The translations under genes were made by a program, and so were the position numbers. DNA of 64,000 nt from Piscinibacter sp047600445 (GTDB taxonomy: Bacteria > Pseudomonadota > Gammaproteobacteria > Burkholderiales > Burkholderiaceae_C): the NCBI RefSeq assembly GCF_047600445.1, contig NZ_JASGKT010000002.1, forward strand, positions 1,736,001-1,800,000, read 5' to 3'. This document shows, in pieces, positions 42,276 through 50,299 of the stretch. Positions within the stretch are counted from its first letter, which is position 1. Each line of letters starts with the position of its first letter. The notes under the pieces are model-generated. The model had not been told where the DNA came from. It saw only the letters and a program-made list of their open reading frames with translations, and searched no databases.

Positions 42276-43043
42276 ATGCCGAACCCCGACGCCAAGAAGC
42301 CCACCATCCAGGTTCTCGAGCGGGCCTTCGACCTGCTGGAAGTGCTGGCCTCGTTCCCCGATCCGGTCTCGCTGAAGCTGATCGCCGAGCGCTCGGGCCT
42401 GCACCCGTCCACGGCGCACCGCATCCTCAACGACCTGACCATAGGCCGCTTCGTCGACCGCCCCGAGGCCGGCAGCTACCGGCTCGGCATGCGGCTGCTC
42501 GAACTCGGCAACCTCGTGAAAGCGCGGCTGGACGTGCGCGAAGCCGCGCTCGCGCCCATGCGCGAGCTGCACAAGCTGACGCACCAGCCGGTCAACCTGT
42601 CGATGCGCCAGGGCGACGAGATCGTCTACATCGAACGCGCCTACAGCGAGCGCTCGGGCATGCAGGTGGTGCGCGCGATCGGCGGCCGCGCGCCGCTGCA
42701 CCTCACCTCGGTGGGCAAGCTGTTCCTCGCCAACGACGACCCGCAGCGCGTGCGCGCCTACGCCGCGCGCACCGGCCTGGCCGGCCACACGCGCAACAGC
42801 ATCACCGAGCTGCCCGCGCTCGAACGCGAACTGGGGCGCGTCAACCAGCTCGGCACGGCGCGCGACGACGAGGAGCTGGAACTGGGCGTGCGCTGCATGG
42901 CCGCGGGCATCCGCGACGACCAGGGCCACCTGGTGGCCGGCCTGTCGATCTCGGCGCCGGCCGACCGGCTGGAGGAATCGTGGCTGGAACGCCTGAAGGC
43001 GACGGCGGCGCAGATCTCGGCCGCGCTCGGCTACCGCGGCTGA
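42276..43043 (+). CDS. IclR-family transcriptional regulator
   Basis: Predicted effector-responsive DNA-binding regulator of 255 residues. The N-terminal winged helix occupies about residues 10-75 (IQVLERAFDLLEVLASFPDPVSLKLIAERSGL split by family match) with the recognition region HPSTAHRILNDLT. The C-terminal IclR effector domain includes LSMRQGDEIVYIERAYSERSGMQ and TSVGKLFLAND and RCMAAGIRDDQGHLVAGLSIS. It is not obviously linked to the hpn genes (55-base gap), and its target is unknown. It converges on pbpG with only 4 bases between stops. Confidence 0.9.
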   Translation: MPNPDAKKPTIQVLERAFDLLEVLASFPDPVSLKLIAERSGLHPSTAHRILNDLTIGRFVDRPEAGSYRLGMRLLELGNLVKARLDVREAALAPMRELHKLTHQPVNLSMRQGDEIVYIERAYSERSGMQVVRAIGGRAPLHLTSVGKLFLANDDPQRVRAYAARTGLAGHTRNSITELPALERELGRVNQLGTARDDEELELGVRCMAAGIRDDQGHLVAGLSISAPADRLEESWLERLKATAAQISAALGYRG

Positions 43044-43047
43044 ACGC

Positions 43048-44100
43048 TCAGCTCGCCGGCTCCAGCAACTCGGCGGCGCTCGACGACGTGGTCGACGCCG
43101 CGCCGTGGCCCACCTCGTCGAGCCAGCGGCGCACGCGCTCGGCGTCGCCCAGGCGCGAATACTTCCCGGCCGAGTCGAGGAACACCATGATGAGGTGGCG
43201 CCCCGCCAGCTTGGCCTGCATCACCAGGCAGCGCCCGGCCTCGGAGATGTAGCCGGTCTTCTGCAGGCCGATCTCCCAGCTCGGGTTGCGCACCAGCGCG
43301 TTGGTGGTGCGGAACTGCATCTCGCGCTTGCCCACCGCCACGCTGTACTCGGGCGAGGTCGACAGCTCGCGGATGATCTGGTGGCCGTAGGCGGCCTTCA
43401 CCAGCGTGGCCAGGTCCTTGGCGCTCGACTGGTTGCGGCTCGACAGGCCGGTCGGCTCGGCGTAGCGCGTGTCGCCCATGCCCAGCAGCCTGGCCTTGGC
43501 GTTCATCGCCGAGACGAAGGCCGCGAGGCCGCCCGGGTAGTGACGGCCCAGCGCATGCGCGGCACGGTTCTCGGAGGACATCAGCGCCAGGTGCAGCATC
43601 TCTTCGCGGGTGAGCTGCGTGCCGACGCGCAGGCGCGAGCGGCTGCCCTTCTCGGTGTCCACGTCTTCCTGCGAAATGGTCAGCGTCTCGTCCAGCGGCA
43701 GTTGCGCCTCGGCGACCACCAGCGCGGTCATCAGCTTGGTGATCGAGGCGATCGGCAGCACCGCGTCGGGGTTCTTGGAGACCAGCACCTCGTCGGTGTC
43801 CTGGTCGAGTACCAGCGCGACGCTGGACTTCAGCTCGAGTTCATCCTCGGTGTTGCGCAGCCCGGCGAGCTGGCCGAAGGACGGACGCTCGGGCACCACG
43901 CGGACGACGCGCTTGGGCGCGCCGCGGCGCTGCTTGAGCGAGGCCCTGGCCTTGGCCGACGGCTTGACGGCCTTCTGCGCCGTGGCGGCCTTCTTGCGCA
44001 CCTGCTTCTGGGCCGCCTCCGCGGGCGGCGCCATCGTCAGCGCGACGGCGGCCAGCAGGGCCGCGGCCAGCGTTGCGGCAACTCGGTTGATCAATCCCAC
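43048..44100 (-). CDS. pbpG: D-alanyl-D-alanine endopeptidase (PBP7/PbpG-like)
   Basis: Low-molecular-weight penicillin-binding protein that cuts peptidoglycan cross-links. The 350-residue product starts at a GTG (44098-44100) after AAAGGA. It has a signal peptide cleaved at about PPAEA-A (residues 25-30) and a basic Lys/Arg/Ala-rich linker. The catalytic motifs are S-x-x-K in IASITKLMTA, SEN in LMSSENRAAHA and KTG in LQKTGYISEAG. It has its own promoter candidate (TTGCGC at 44153-44158, 17 bases, TAGACT at 44130-44135) overlapping the terminator of the upstream leuA gene. Confidence 0.92.
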   Translation of the reverse strand: MGLINRVAATLAAALLAAVALTMAPPAEAAQKQVRKKAATAQKAVKPSAKARASLKQRRGAPKRVVRVVPERPSFGQLAGLRNTEDELELKSSVALVLDQDTDEVLVSKNPDAVLPIASITKLMTALVVAEAQLPLDETLTISQEDVDTEKGSRSRLRVGTQLTREEMLHLALMSSENRAAHALGRHYPGGLAAFVSAMNAKARLLGMGDTRYAEPTGLSSRNQSSAKDLATLVKAAYGHQIIRELSTSPEYSVAVGKREMQFRTTNALVRNPSWEIGLQKTGYISEAGRCLVMQAKLAGRHLIMVFLDSAGKYSRLGDAERVRRWLDEVGHGAASTTSSSAAELLEPAS

Positions 44101-44143
44101 GACAGTCCTTTTGGCTCGGCTTTGCGCCGAGTCTATGCGATGG

Positions 44144-44180
44144 AAAAAAAGCGCGCAAGATCATGACGTTACGCGCTTTT
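44144..44180 (-). terminator. Intrinsic terminator after the type I leuA
   Basis: On the minus strand a 9-bp stem AAAAGCGCG/CGCGCTTTT (44172-44180 with 44147-44155, 16-base loop) is followed by seven Ts (44144-44150). It closes the branched-chain amino acid block. Confidence 0.8.
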
Positions 44181-44227
44181 CCTCAAGTCAGTCCTCGGAC
44201 TGTCAGGATTGTGACCAATTTGGCAGG

Positions 44228-45769
44228 TCAGCCCTGCGCGGCCACGCGCTCGGTCTTGCTGTGCAGCTTGTTCAACGCCGACAAATAAGCCTTCGCCGAC
44301 GCCACCACGATGTCCGGATCGGCTCCCACGCCATTGACCACACGCCCGCCGTGCTGGAGCCGCACCGTCACCTCGCCCTGCGATTCTGTGCTGCCCGAAG
44401 TGATGGCATTGACCGAATAGAGCAGCATCTCGGCGCCAGTCTGCAGCTTCGACTCGATCGCCTTCAGGCTCGCGTCGACCGGGCCGTTGCCGTCGCTGTC
44501 GGCGTGCAGCTCGGTGCTGCCGGCCGAGAACGCCACCGTGGCGTGCGGACGCTCGCCGGTCTCGGAGCGCTGCGCGAGCGACAGCAGCCGGTAGTGCTCG
44601 CTCTCGGCGGTGACCGACTCGTCCATCACCAGCGCGACGATGTCCTCGTCGAAGATGTCGCTCTTGCGGTCGGCCAGTTCCTTGAACTTGGCGAAGGCAG
44701 CGTTGATCTCGGCCTCCGACTGCATCTCGATGCCCAGCTCCTGCAGGCGCTGCTTGAAGGCGTTGCGGCCCGAGAGCTTGCCCAGCACGATCTTGTTGGC
44801 GGCCCAGCCCACGTCCTCCGCGCGCATGATCTCGTAGGTGTCGCGCGCCTTCAGCACGCCGTCCTGGTGGATGCCCGAGGCGTGCGCGAAGGCGTTGGCG
44901 CCGACCACCGCCTTGTTCGGCTGCACGACGAAGCCGGTGGTCTGCGCCACCAGCCGCGAGGCCGGCACGATCTGCGTGGCGTCGATGCCGACTTCGAGGC
45001 CGAAGTGGTCGCGGCGCGTCTTCACCGCCATCACCACCTCTTCGAGCGAGCAGTTGCCGGCGCGCTCGCCCAGGCCGTTGATGGTGCACTCCACCTGGCG
45101 CGCGCCGCCGATCTTGACGCCGGCCAGCGAGTTGGCCACCGCCATGCCGAGGTCGTTGTGGCAGTGCACCGACCAGATCGCCTTGTCGGAGTTGGGCACG
45201 CGCTCGCGCAGCTCGCGGATGAAGGCGCCGTACAGCTCGGGCACGGCGTAGCCGACCGTGTCCGGGATGTTGATCGTCGTCGCGCCCTCGGCGATCACCG
45301 CCTCGACCACGCGACAGAGGAAGTCGGGGTCCGAGCGGTAGCCGTCTTCGGCCGAGAACTCGACGTCGCCGCACAGCTTGCGCGCGAAACGCACCGCCAG
45401 CCGCGCCTGCTCGAACACCTGCTCGGGCGTCATGCGCAGCTTCTTGTCCATGTGCAGCGCGCTGGTGGCGATGAAGGTGTGGATGCGCGAGCGCGCCGCG
45501 CCGGCCAGCGCCTCGGCGGCGCGCGAGATGTCGCGGTCGTTGGCGCGCGCCAGCGAGCACACGGTCGACTCCTTGATGTGGTCGGCGATGGACTTCACCG
45601 CCTCGAAGTCGCCGTTGCTCGACGCCGCGAAGCCGGCCTCGATGACGTCCACGCGCAGCCGCTCGAGCTGGCGCGCGATGCGCAGCTTCTCGTCGCGTGT
45701 CATCGAGGCGCCGGGCGATTGCTCGCCGTCGCGCAAGGTGGTGTCGAAGATGATGAGCTTGTCGGCCAT
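44228..45769 (-). CDS. leuA: 2-isopropylmalate synthase, type I (LeuA1)
   Basis: First committed enzyme of leucine synthesis (acetyl-CoA plus 2-oxoisovalerate). The 513-residue product is the classical proteobacterial type. It begins MADKLIIFDTTLRDGEQSPG, followed by ERLRVDVIEAGFAASSNGDF, metal-binding HCHNDLG, NGLGERAGNCSLEEV and GIHQDGVLKARDTYE, then a regulatory C-terminal domain from about residue 395. ATG (45767-45769) has AGGAGA in front. It follows a second leuA by 35 bases. It is a different subfamily from that gene, so this is not a recent duplication. Confidence 0.95.
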   Translation of the reverse strand: MADKLIIFDTTLRDGEQSPGASMTRDEKLRIARQLERLRVDVIEAGFAASSNGDFEAVKSIADHIKESTVCSLARANDRDISRAAEALAGAARSRIHTFIATSALHMDKKLRMTPEQVFEQARLAVRFARKLCGDVEFSAEDGYRSDPDFLCRVVEAVIAEGATTINIPDTVGYAVPELYGAFIRELRERVPNSDKAIWSVHCHNDLGMAVANSLAGVKIGGARQVECTINGLGERAGNCSLEEVVMAVKTRRDHFGLEVGIDATQIVPASRLVAQTTGFVVQPNKAVVGANAFAHASGIHQDGVLKARDTYEIMRAEDVGWAANKIVLGKLSGRNAFKQRLQELGIEMQSEAEINAAFAKFKELADRKSDIFDEDIVALVMDESVTAESEHYRLLSLAQRSETGERPHATVAFSAGSTELHADSDGNGPVDASLKAIESKLQTGAEMLLYSVNAITSGSTESQGEVTVRLQHGGRVVNGVGADPDIVVASAKAYLSALNKLHSKTERVAAQG

Positions 45770-45804
45770 TGCGGGTCTCCTCTGTCGCTGAGAGTGCGTG
45801 GATG

Positions 45805-47496
45805 TTAGGCGGTCGCCGCGGCGACATCGCGAGGCGCGAGGCCGCGCGCCGAGGCGCGCCGCAGCCCCGAGACCACCGCGTGCAGCGAGGCGTTGACGAT
45901 GTTGCGGTCGATGCCGACGCCGAACAGCGTCTGCTCGCCGATGCGCAGTTCCAGGTAGGCGACGGCGCGTGCGTCGGCGCCCTCGCCGACCGCGTGCTCG
46001 TGGTAGTCGAGCACGCGGATCGCCACGCCGGCGCGCTGCGCCAGGCCGGCGACGAAGGCGTCGATCGGGCCGGTGCCCTGCCCGCTCACCGTGTGCACCG
46101 CGCCGTCGAGGCGCACGCCGGCCTCGATCGCCACGCGCTCCGGCCCGGCCTCGCGCACCGCCACCTGCACGACGCCCGGCGCGTCGATGCCGTACTCGCG
46201 GTCGAAGATGGCGCGAAGCTGCGCCGCATCGACCTCCTTGCCGCTGTCGTCGGTGACCGCCTGCACGACCTGGCTGAACTCGATCTGCAAACGGCGCGGC
46301 AGCTCCAGCCCGTGCTCGGCTTCGAGCAGGTAGGCGATGCCGCCCTTGCCCGACTGGCTGTTGACGCGGATCACCGCGTCGTAGCTGCGCCCCAGGTCCT
46401 TGGGGTCGATCGGCAGGTAGGGCATGTCCCAGACATCGCCCTCGCGGCGCGCCGCGAAGGCCTTCCTGATCGCGTCCTGGTGCGAGCCGGAGAACGAGGT
46501 GTAGACCAGGTCGCCGACGTAGGGGTGGCGCGGGTGCACCGGCAACTGGTTGCAGTGCTCGACGCAGCGGCGCACCTCGTCGATGTCGGAGAAGTCCAGC
46601 CCGGGCGACACGCCCTGCGTGTACAGGTTCAGCGCGATGTTGACGATGTCGACGTTGCCGGTGCGCTCGCCGTTGCCGAACAGGCAGCCCTCGACGCGGT
46701 CGGCGCCGGCCATCAGCGCCAGCTCGCCGGCGGCGGTGCCGGTGCCGCGGTCGTTGTGCGGGTGCACCGACAGCACCACGCCGTCGCGGCGCTCGATGTG
46801 GCGGTGCATCCACTCGATCATGTCGGCGAACACGTTGGGCGTGCTGTGCTCGACGGTGGACGGCAGGTTGACGATCACCTGGTTGCTCGGCGAGGCCTCC
46901 CACACGGCGGTGACCGCATCGACCACGCGCTTGGCGAACGGCAGCTCGGTGCCCGAGAACATCTCCGGCGAGTATTCGAAGGTCCACTGCGTCGCGCCCT
47001 GCGCGCGCGCCAGGTCGCGGATCAGCCGCGCATGCGTGGTGGCCAGTTCGACGATGCCGTCCTCGTCCAGCCCCAGCACCACGCGGCGCATCACCGGCGC
47101 GGTGGCGTTGTAGACGTGCACGATGGCGCGCTTCGCGCCCTGCAGCGCCTCGAAGGTGCGCCGGATCAGCGGCTCGCGCGCCTGCGTCAGCACCTGGATG
47201 GTCACGTCGTCGGGAATGCGGTCCTGCTCGATCAGCAGGCGCACGAAGTCGAAGTCGGTCTGCGAGGCCGAGGGGAAGCCGACCTCGATCTGCTTGAAGC
47301 CGATCTTCAGCAGCATCTCGAACATGCGCAGCTTGCGCTGCGCGTCCATCGGCTCGATCAGCGCCTGGTTGCCGTCGCGCAGGTCGACGCTGCACCACTG
47401 CGGCGCGCGGGTCAGCACCGCGTCGGGCCAGCGGCGGTCTTTCAGGCCGATGGGCTGGAACGCCCGGTACTTCTGCTGCGGATGCTTCAACATCAT
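45805..47496 (-). CDS. leuA: 2-isopropylmalate synthase, type II (LeuA2)
   Basis: A 563-residue enzyme of the type II LeuA group (the one found in actinobacteria and fungi, also in some proteobacteria). It starts MMLKHPQQKYRAFQPI, with RDGNQALIEPMD, VGFPSASQTDFDFVRLL, the metal-site histidine pair in SVHPHNDRGTG, and a LeuA dimer/regulatory domain from about 425 (IDAPGVVQVAVREAG). Either of two adjacent ATGs (47496, 47493) may be used. The second is better spaced from GAGG. It is preceded by the leucine leader/attenuator and followed by the type I enzyme. Confidence 0.93.
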   Translation of the reverse strand: MMLKHPQQKYRAFQPIGLKDRRWPDAVLTRAPQWCSVDLRDGNQALIEPMDAQRKLRMFEMLLKIGFKQIEVGFPSASQTDFDFVRLLIEQDRIPDDVTIQVLTQAREPLIRRTFEALQGAKRAIVHVYNATAPVMRRVVLGLDEDGIVELATTHARLIRDLARAQGATQWTFEYSPEMFSGTELPFAKRVVDAVTAVWEASPSNQVIVNLPSTVEHSTPNVFADMIEWMHRHIERRDGVVLSVHPHNDRGTGTAAGELALMAGADRVEGCLFGNGERTGNVDIVNIALNLYTQGVSPGLDFSDIDEVRRCVEHCNQLPVHPRHPYVGDLVYTSFSGSHQDAIRKAFAARREGDVWDMPYLPIDPKDLGRSYDAVIRVNSQSGKGGIAYLLEAEHGLELPRRLQIEFSQVVQAVTDDSGKEVDAAQLRAIFDREYGIDAPGVVQVAVREAGPERVAIEAGVRLDGAVHTVSGQGTGPIDAFVAGLAQRAGVAIRVLDYHEHAVGEGADARAVAYLELRIGEQTLFGVGIDRNIVNASLHAVVSGLRRASARGLAPRDVAAATA

Positions 47497-47529
47497 GGTT
47501 GCCTCGTGAAGGTGGTGATGGCAACCCGC
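47497..47529 (-). promoter_or_regulatory. Stem over the leuA2 ribosome binding site
   Basis: In the RNA, GGTTGCC (47526-47520) can pair with GGCAACC (47503-47497), immediately before the leuA2 ATG and touching its GAGG. The same upstream arm, extended to GCGGGTTGC (to 47529), can instead pair with GCAACCCGC at 47565-47557 in the loop of the terminator. The two pairings exclude each other, so RBS exposure could depend on the upstream fold. Read from sequence, not modelled. Confidence 0.55.
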
Positions 47530-47537
47530 GCATTCCC

Positions 47538-47576
47538 GAAAATCGAACGGCCCGCTGCGGGTTGCATACGGGCCGT
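47538..47576 (-). terminator. Leucine attenuator terminator before leuA2
   Basis: On the minus strand an 8-bp perfect stem ACGGCCCG (47576-47569) and CGGGCCGT (47554-47547) with a 14-base loop is followed by TTCGATTTTC. The 5' arm can alternatively pair with ACGGGC (47618-47613) at the end of the leader-peptide frame, so terminator and antiterminator are mutually exclusive. Confidence 0.75.
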
Positions 47577-47605
47577 GAGATCGGAAAACGAATGGACGTG
47601 GACGA

Positions 47606-47665
47606 TCAGCGAGCCCGTGGAACTCCTAGAAGAAGCGCTAGCGTGGTCGCGGTCGGGAACGTCAT
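47606..47665 (-). CDS. Leucine-rich leader peptide of the leuA2-leuA1 attenuator
   Basis: A 19-residue frame (MTFPTATTLALLLGVPRAR, then TGA). All four leucine codons are CTA or CTT (codons 9, 11, 12, 13: CTA, CTT, CTT, CTA), whereas genes here use almost only CTG and CTC. This is the signature of a stalling leucine sensor, as in enteric leuL. The stop is 30 bases before the first base of the terminator stem. It is in the same frame as, and 24 bases after, the pssA stop. No Shine-Dalgarno is seen. A TAGACT hexamer (47673-47678) 7 bases upstream would make the transcript begin at or near the ATG. Confidence 0.8.
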   Translation of the reverse strand: MTFPTATTLALLLGVPRAR

Positions 47666-47672
47666 GGGTCGC

Positions 47673-47678
47673 AGTCTA
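47673..47678 (-). promoter_or_regulatory. Candidate -10 for a leuA2-leuA1 transcript inside the pssA 3' flank
   Basis: Minus-strand TAGACT (4 of 6) sits so that a start 7 bases downstream falls on the leader-peptide ATG (47665). The position 17 bases upstream (CTGCAC, 47696-47701) matches the -35 at only 2 of 6. Weak, but alternatives such as read-through from pssA also fit. Confidence 0.3.
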
Positions 47679-47689
47679 GCACGGCCGGC

Positions 47690-48511
47690 TCAGCGGTGCA
47701 GGCCCTGCTCGTCGGGCTCGTCGGTCGAGGTGGAGATCACGCTGACCGGCTTGCCCTTGGCCTTGCGGTACGCGTACATCCCATAGCCCGACAGGCCGTA
47801 GACGACGAACAGCGCGAACAGCACGGTGGGCGGGTGGTAGGCGATCAGCGCGAAACCCAGCGCGATCGCGACGATCACGATGAAGGGCACCGAGCGCTTG
47901 AAGCTGATGTCCTTGAAGCTGTAGAAGGGCACGTTGGTGACCATCGTCAGCCCGGCGAAGAGCGTGAAGCCCAGCGCCGTCCAGCCCAGCCACGGGCCCT
48001 CGCGGAAGCCCTGGTAGCCGTTGTCGTCCATCAGCCAGATGAAACCGATCACCAGCGCTGCCGCCGCCGGGCTCGGCAGGCCCTGGAAAAAGCGCTTGTC
48101 GACCACGCCGACGTTGACGTTGAAGCGCGCCAGCCGCAGCGCCGCCGAGGCGCAGTAGACGAAAGCCGCGATCCAGCCCAGCTTGCCCATGCCCTTGAGC
48201 GCCCACTCGTAGACGATCAGCGCCGGCGCGGCGCCGAAGGACACCATGTCCGACAGGCTGTCCATCTGCTCGCCGAAGGCGCTCTGCGTGTTGGTCATGC
48301 GCGCGACGCGGCCGTCCAGGCTGTCGAGCACCATCGCGCAGAACACGCCGATGGCGGCCTGCTCGAAGCGCTGGTTCATCGCCATCACGACGGCGTAGAA
48401 GCCGCCGAACAGCGCCGCCAGCGTGAACAGGTTGGGCAGGATGTAGATGCCCTTGCGGCGCGGCCGCGGCACGAGATCGGTGTCGTCGGCCGGTTCGGGT
48501 GCGTCGTTCAT
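47690..48511 (-). CDS. pssA: CDP-diacylglycerol-serine O-phosphatidyltransferase
   Basis: Membrane enzyme of phosphatidylserine/phosphatidylethanolamine synthesis. The 273-residue product has the CDP-alcohol phosphotransferase signature DGxxARx8Gx3Dx3D (DGRVARMTNTQSAFGEQMD then SLSD) at about residues 68-90 and about seven hydrophobic segments (GIYILPNLFTLAALFGGFYAVVMAM onward). The ilvC-pssA-leuA order is conserved in Burkholderiales, although psd, often between ilvC and pssA, is absent here. An 11-bp-stem terminator separates it from ilvC. Confidence 0.93.
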   Translation of the reverse strand: MNDAPEPADDTDLVPRPRRKGIYILPNLFTLAALFGGFYAVVMAMNQRFEQAAIGVFCAMVLDSLDGRVARMTNTQSAFGEQMDSLSDMVSFGAAPALIVYEWALKGMGKLGWIAAFVYCASAALRLARFNVNVGVVDKRFFQGLPSPAAAALVIGFIWLMDDNGYQGFREGPWLGWTALGFTLFAGLTMVTNVPFYSFKDISFKRSVPFIVIVAIALGFALIAYHPPTVLFALFVVYGLSGYGMYAYRKAKGKPVSVISTSTDEPDEQGLHR

Positions 48512-48541
48512 GGCCGCGAGGATACCGCACGGTGCCTCAAC

Positions 48542-48572
48542 GAAAACGGCCGCGTGGGGCGCACGCGGCCGT
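48542..48572 (-). terminator. Strong intrinsic terminator after ilvC
   Basis: On the minus strand an 11-bp perfect stem ACGGCCGCGTG/CACGCGGCCGT (48572-48562 with 48556-48546, 5-base loop) is followed by TTTTCG. It ends most ilvIHC transcription before pssA. Confidence 0.8.
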
Positions 48573-48591
48573 CGAGGACAAGAAGCCCGGA

Positions 48592-49608
48592 TCAGTTGCG
48601 CGACTGGTCGACCAGGCGGTTCTTCTTGATCCACGGCATCATCGCGCGCAGTTTCTCGCCGACCACCTCGATCGAGTGCTCGGCCGTCAGGCGGCGGCGC
48701 GACTGCAGCGTCGGCGCGCCGGCGCGGTTCTCGAGGATGAAGCTCTTGGCGTACTCGCCGGTCTGGATGTCCTTGAGCACCTGCTTCATGACCTTCTTGG
48801 TCTCTTCGGTGACGATGCGCGGGCCGGTCACGTACTCGCCGTACTCGGCGTTGTTCGAGATCGAGTAGTTCATGTTCGCGATGCCGCCCTCGTAGATCAG
48901 GTCGACGATCAGCTTCAGCTCGTGCAGGCACTCGAAGTAGGCCATCTCGGGCGCGTAGCCGGCTTCCACCAGCGTCTCGTAGCCGGCCTTGATCAGCTCG
49001 ACGGTGCCGCCGCACAGCACGGCCTGCTCGCCGAACAGGTCGGTCTCGGTCTCCTCGCGGAAGTTGGTCTCGATGATGCCGGCCTTGCCGCCGCCGTTGG
49101 CCACCGCATAGGAGAGCGCCAGATCGCGCGCCTTGCCCGACTTGTCGGCGTGCACCGCGACGAGGTGCGGCACGCCGCCGCCCTGGGTGTAGGTCGAGCG
49201 CACGGTGTGGCCCGGCGCCTTGGGCGCGACCATCCACACGTCGAGGTCGGCGCGCGGCACGACCTGGCCGTAGTGCACGTTGAAGCCGTGCGCGAAGGCC
49301 AGCGACGCGCCCTGCCTGATGTTCGGCTCGACGTCGTTCTTGTAGACGGCGGCGATCTGCTCGTCGGGCAGCAGGATCATCACCACGTCGGCGCTCTTCA
49401 CCGCCTCGGCGACCTCGGCGACCTTCAGCCCGGCCTTCTCGACCTTGGCCCAGGAGGCGCCGCCCTTGCGCAGTCCGACGGTGACTTTGACGCCGCTGTC
49501 GTTGAGGTTCTGCGCGTGCGCATGGCCCTGCGAGCCGTAGCCGATGATGGTGACGTTCTTGCCCTTGATGAGGCTCAGGTCGGCGTCCTTGTCGTAGTAG
49601 ACCTTCAT
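48592..49608 (-). CDS. ilvC: Ketol-acid reductoisomerase (NADP+)
   Basis: Second enzyme of isoleucine/valine synthesis. The 338-residue class I form starts MKVYYDKDADLSLIKGKNVT. The NADP-binding loop is GYGSQGHAHAQNLNDSG, followed by the metal site DLFGEQAVLCGG and the ENRAGAPTLQSRRR region. 36 bases separate it from ilvH upstream. The stop at 48592 is 20 bases before the terminator. Confidence 0.97.
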   Translation of the reverse strand: MKVYYDKDADLSLIKGKNVTIIGYGSQGHAHAQNLNDSGVKVTVGLRKGGASWAKVEKAGLKVAEVAEAVKSADVVMILLPDEQIAAVYKNDVEPNIRQGASLAFAHGFNVHYGQVVPRADLDVWMVAPKAPGHTVRSTYTQGGGVPHLVAVHADKSGKARDLALSYAVANGGGKAGIIETNFREETETDLFGEQAVLCGGTVELIKAGYETLVEAGYAPEMAYFECLHELKLIVDLIYEGGIANMNYSISNNAEYGEYVTGPRIVTEETKKVMKQVLKDIQTGEYAKSFILENRAGAPTLQSRRRLTAEHSIEVVGEKLRAMMPWIKKNRLVDQSRN

Positions 49609-49644
49609 GTCTTCTCCTTCTTTCGTTCGTTCAATGAGCGGGGT

Positions 49645-50136
49645 TCAAGTGCGGAGAATCCGCTCGCCGCGACCGATCCCGCTGGTGCCGGTGCGCACGG
49701 TTTCGAGGATGGCGGCGCGGTCGATGGCCTCGATGAAGGCATCGAGCTTGCCCGCGTCGCCCGTCAGTTCGATGGTGTAGCTCTTCTCGGTGACGTCGAT
49801 GATGCGGCCGCGGAAGATGTCGGCCATGCGCTTCATCTCCTCGCGTTCCTTGCCGACGGCGCGCACCTTGATCAGCATGAGCTCGCGCTCGGTGTAGGCG
49901 CCTTCGGTCAGGTCGACGACCTTGACCACCTCGATCAGCCGGTTCAGGTGCTTGGTGATCTGCTCGATCACCTCGTCGGAGCCGGTGGTGACGATGGTCA
50001 TGCGCGACAGCGAGGCGTCCTCGGTCGGCGCCACCGTCAGGCTCTCGATGTTGTAGCCGCGGGCGGAGAACAGCGCGACCACGCGCGACAGCGCACCGGG
50101 CTCGTTCTCGAGCAGCAAAGCGATGATGTGTTTCAT
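49645..50136 (-). CDS. ilvH: Acetolactate synthase small (regulatory) subunit
   Basis: ACT-domain subunit conferring valine feedback control on acetolactate synthase. The 163-residue product begins MKHIIALLLENEPGALSRVVALFSARGYNIESL, a canonical ACT domain, and ends DAFIEAIDRAAILETVRTGTSGIGRGERILRT. It is preceded by a 163-base gap from ilvI without a clear Shine-Dalgarno in front of its ATG (50134-50136). The gap shows GC hairpins but no gene. Confidence 0.96.
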   Translation of the reverse strand: MKHIIALLLENEPGALSRVVALFSARGYNIESLTVAPTEDASLSRMTIVTTGSDEVIEQITKHLNRLIEVVKVVDLTEGAYTERELMLIKVRAVGKEREEMKRMADIFRGRIIDVTEKSYTIELTGDAGKLDAFIEAIDRAAILETVRTGTSGIGRGERILRT

Positions 50137-50299
50137 GTGGGTTTCAGCGCGCTCTTCGGGCCGGCGGCGGTAACCGGCGGCCTTTGGCCACGCTGCTTGG
50201 GTTGAGGGAAGAAAGTGAACGATCCGGGGCGTTTCGCGCGTCCCGCCGGCTCCTGGCGCGCGCCCGGTCAGGCGCGAGCCCTCGCCGGCGTTTGGCGCG

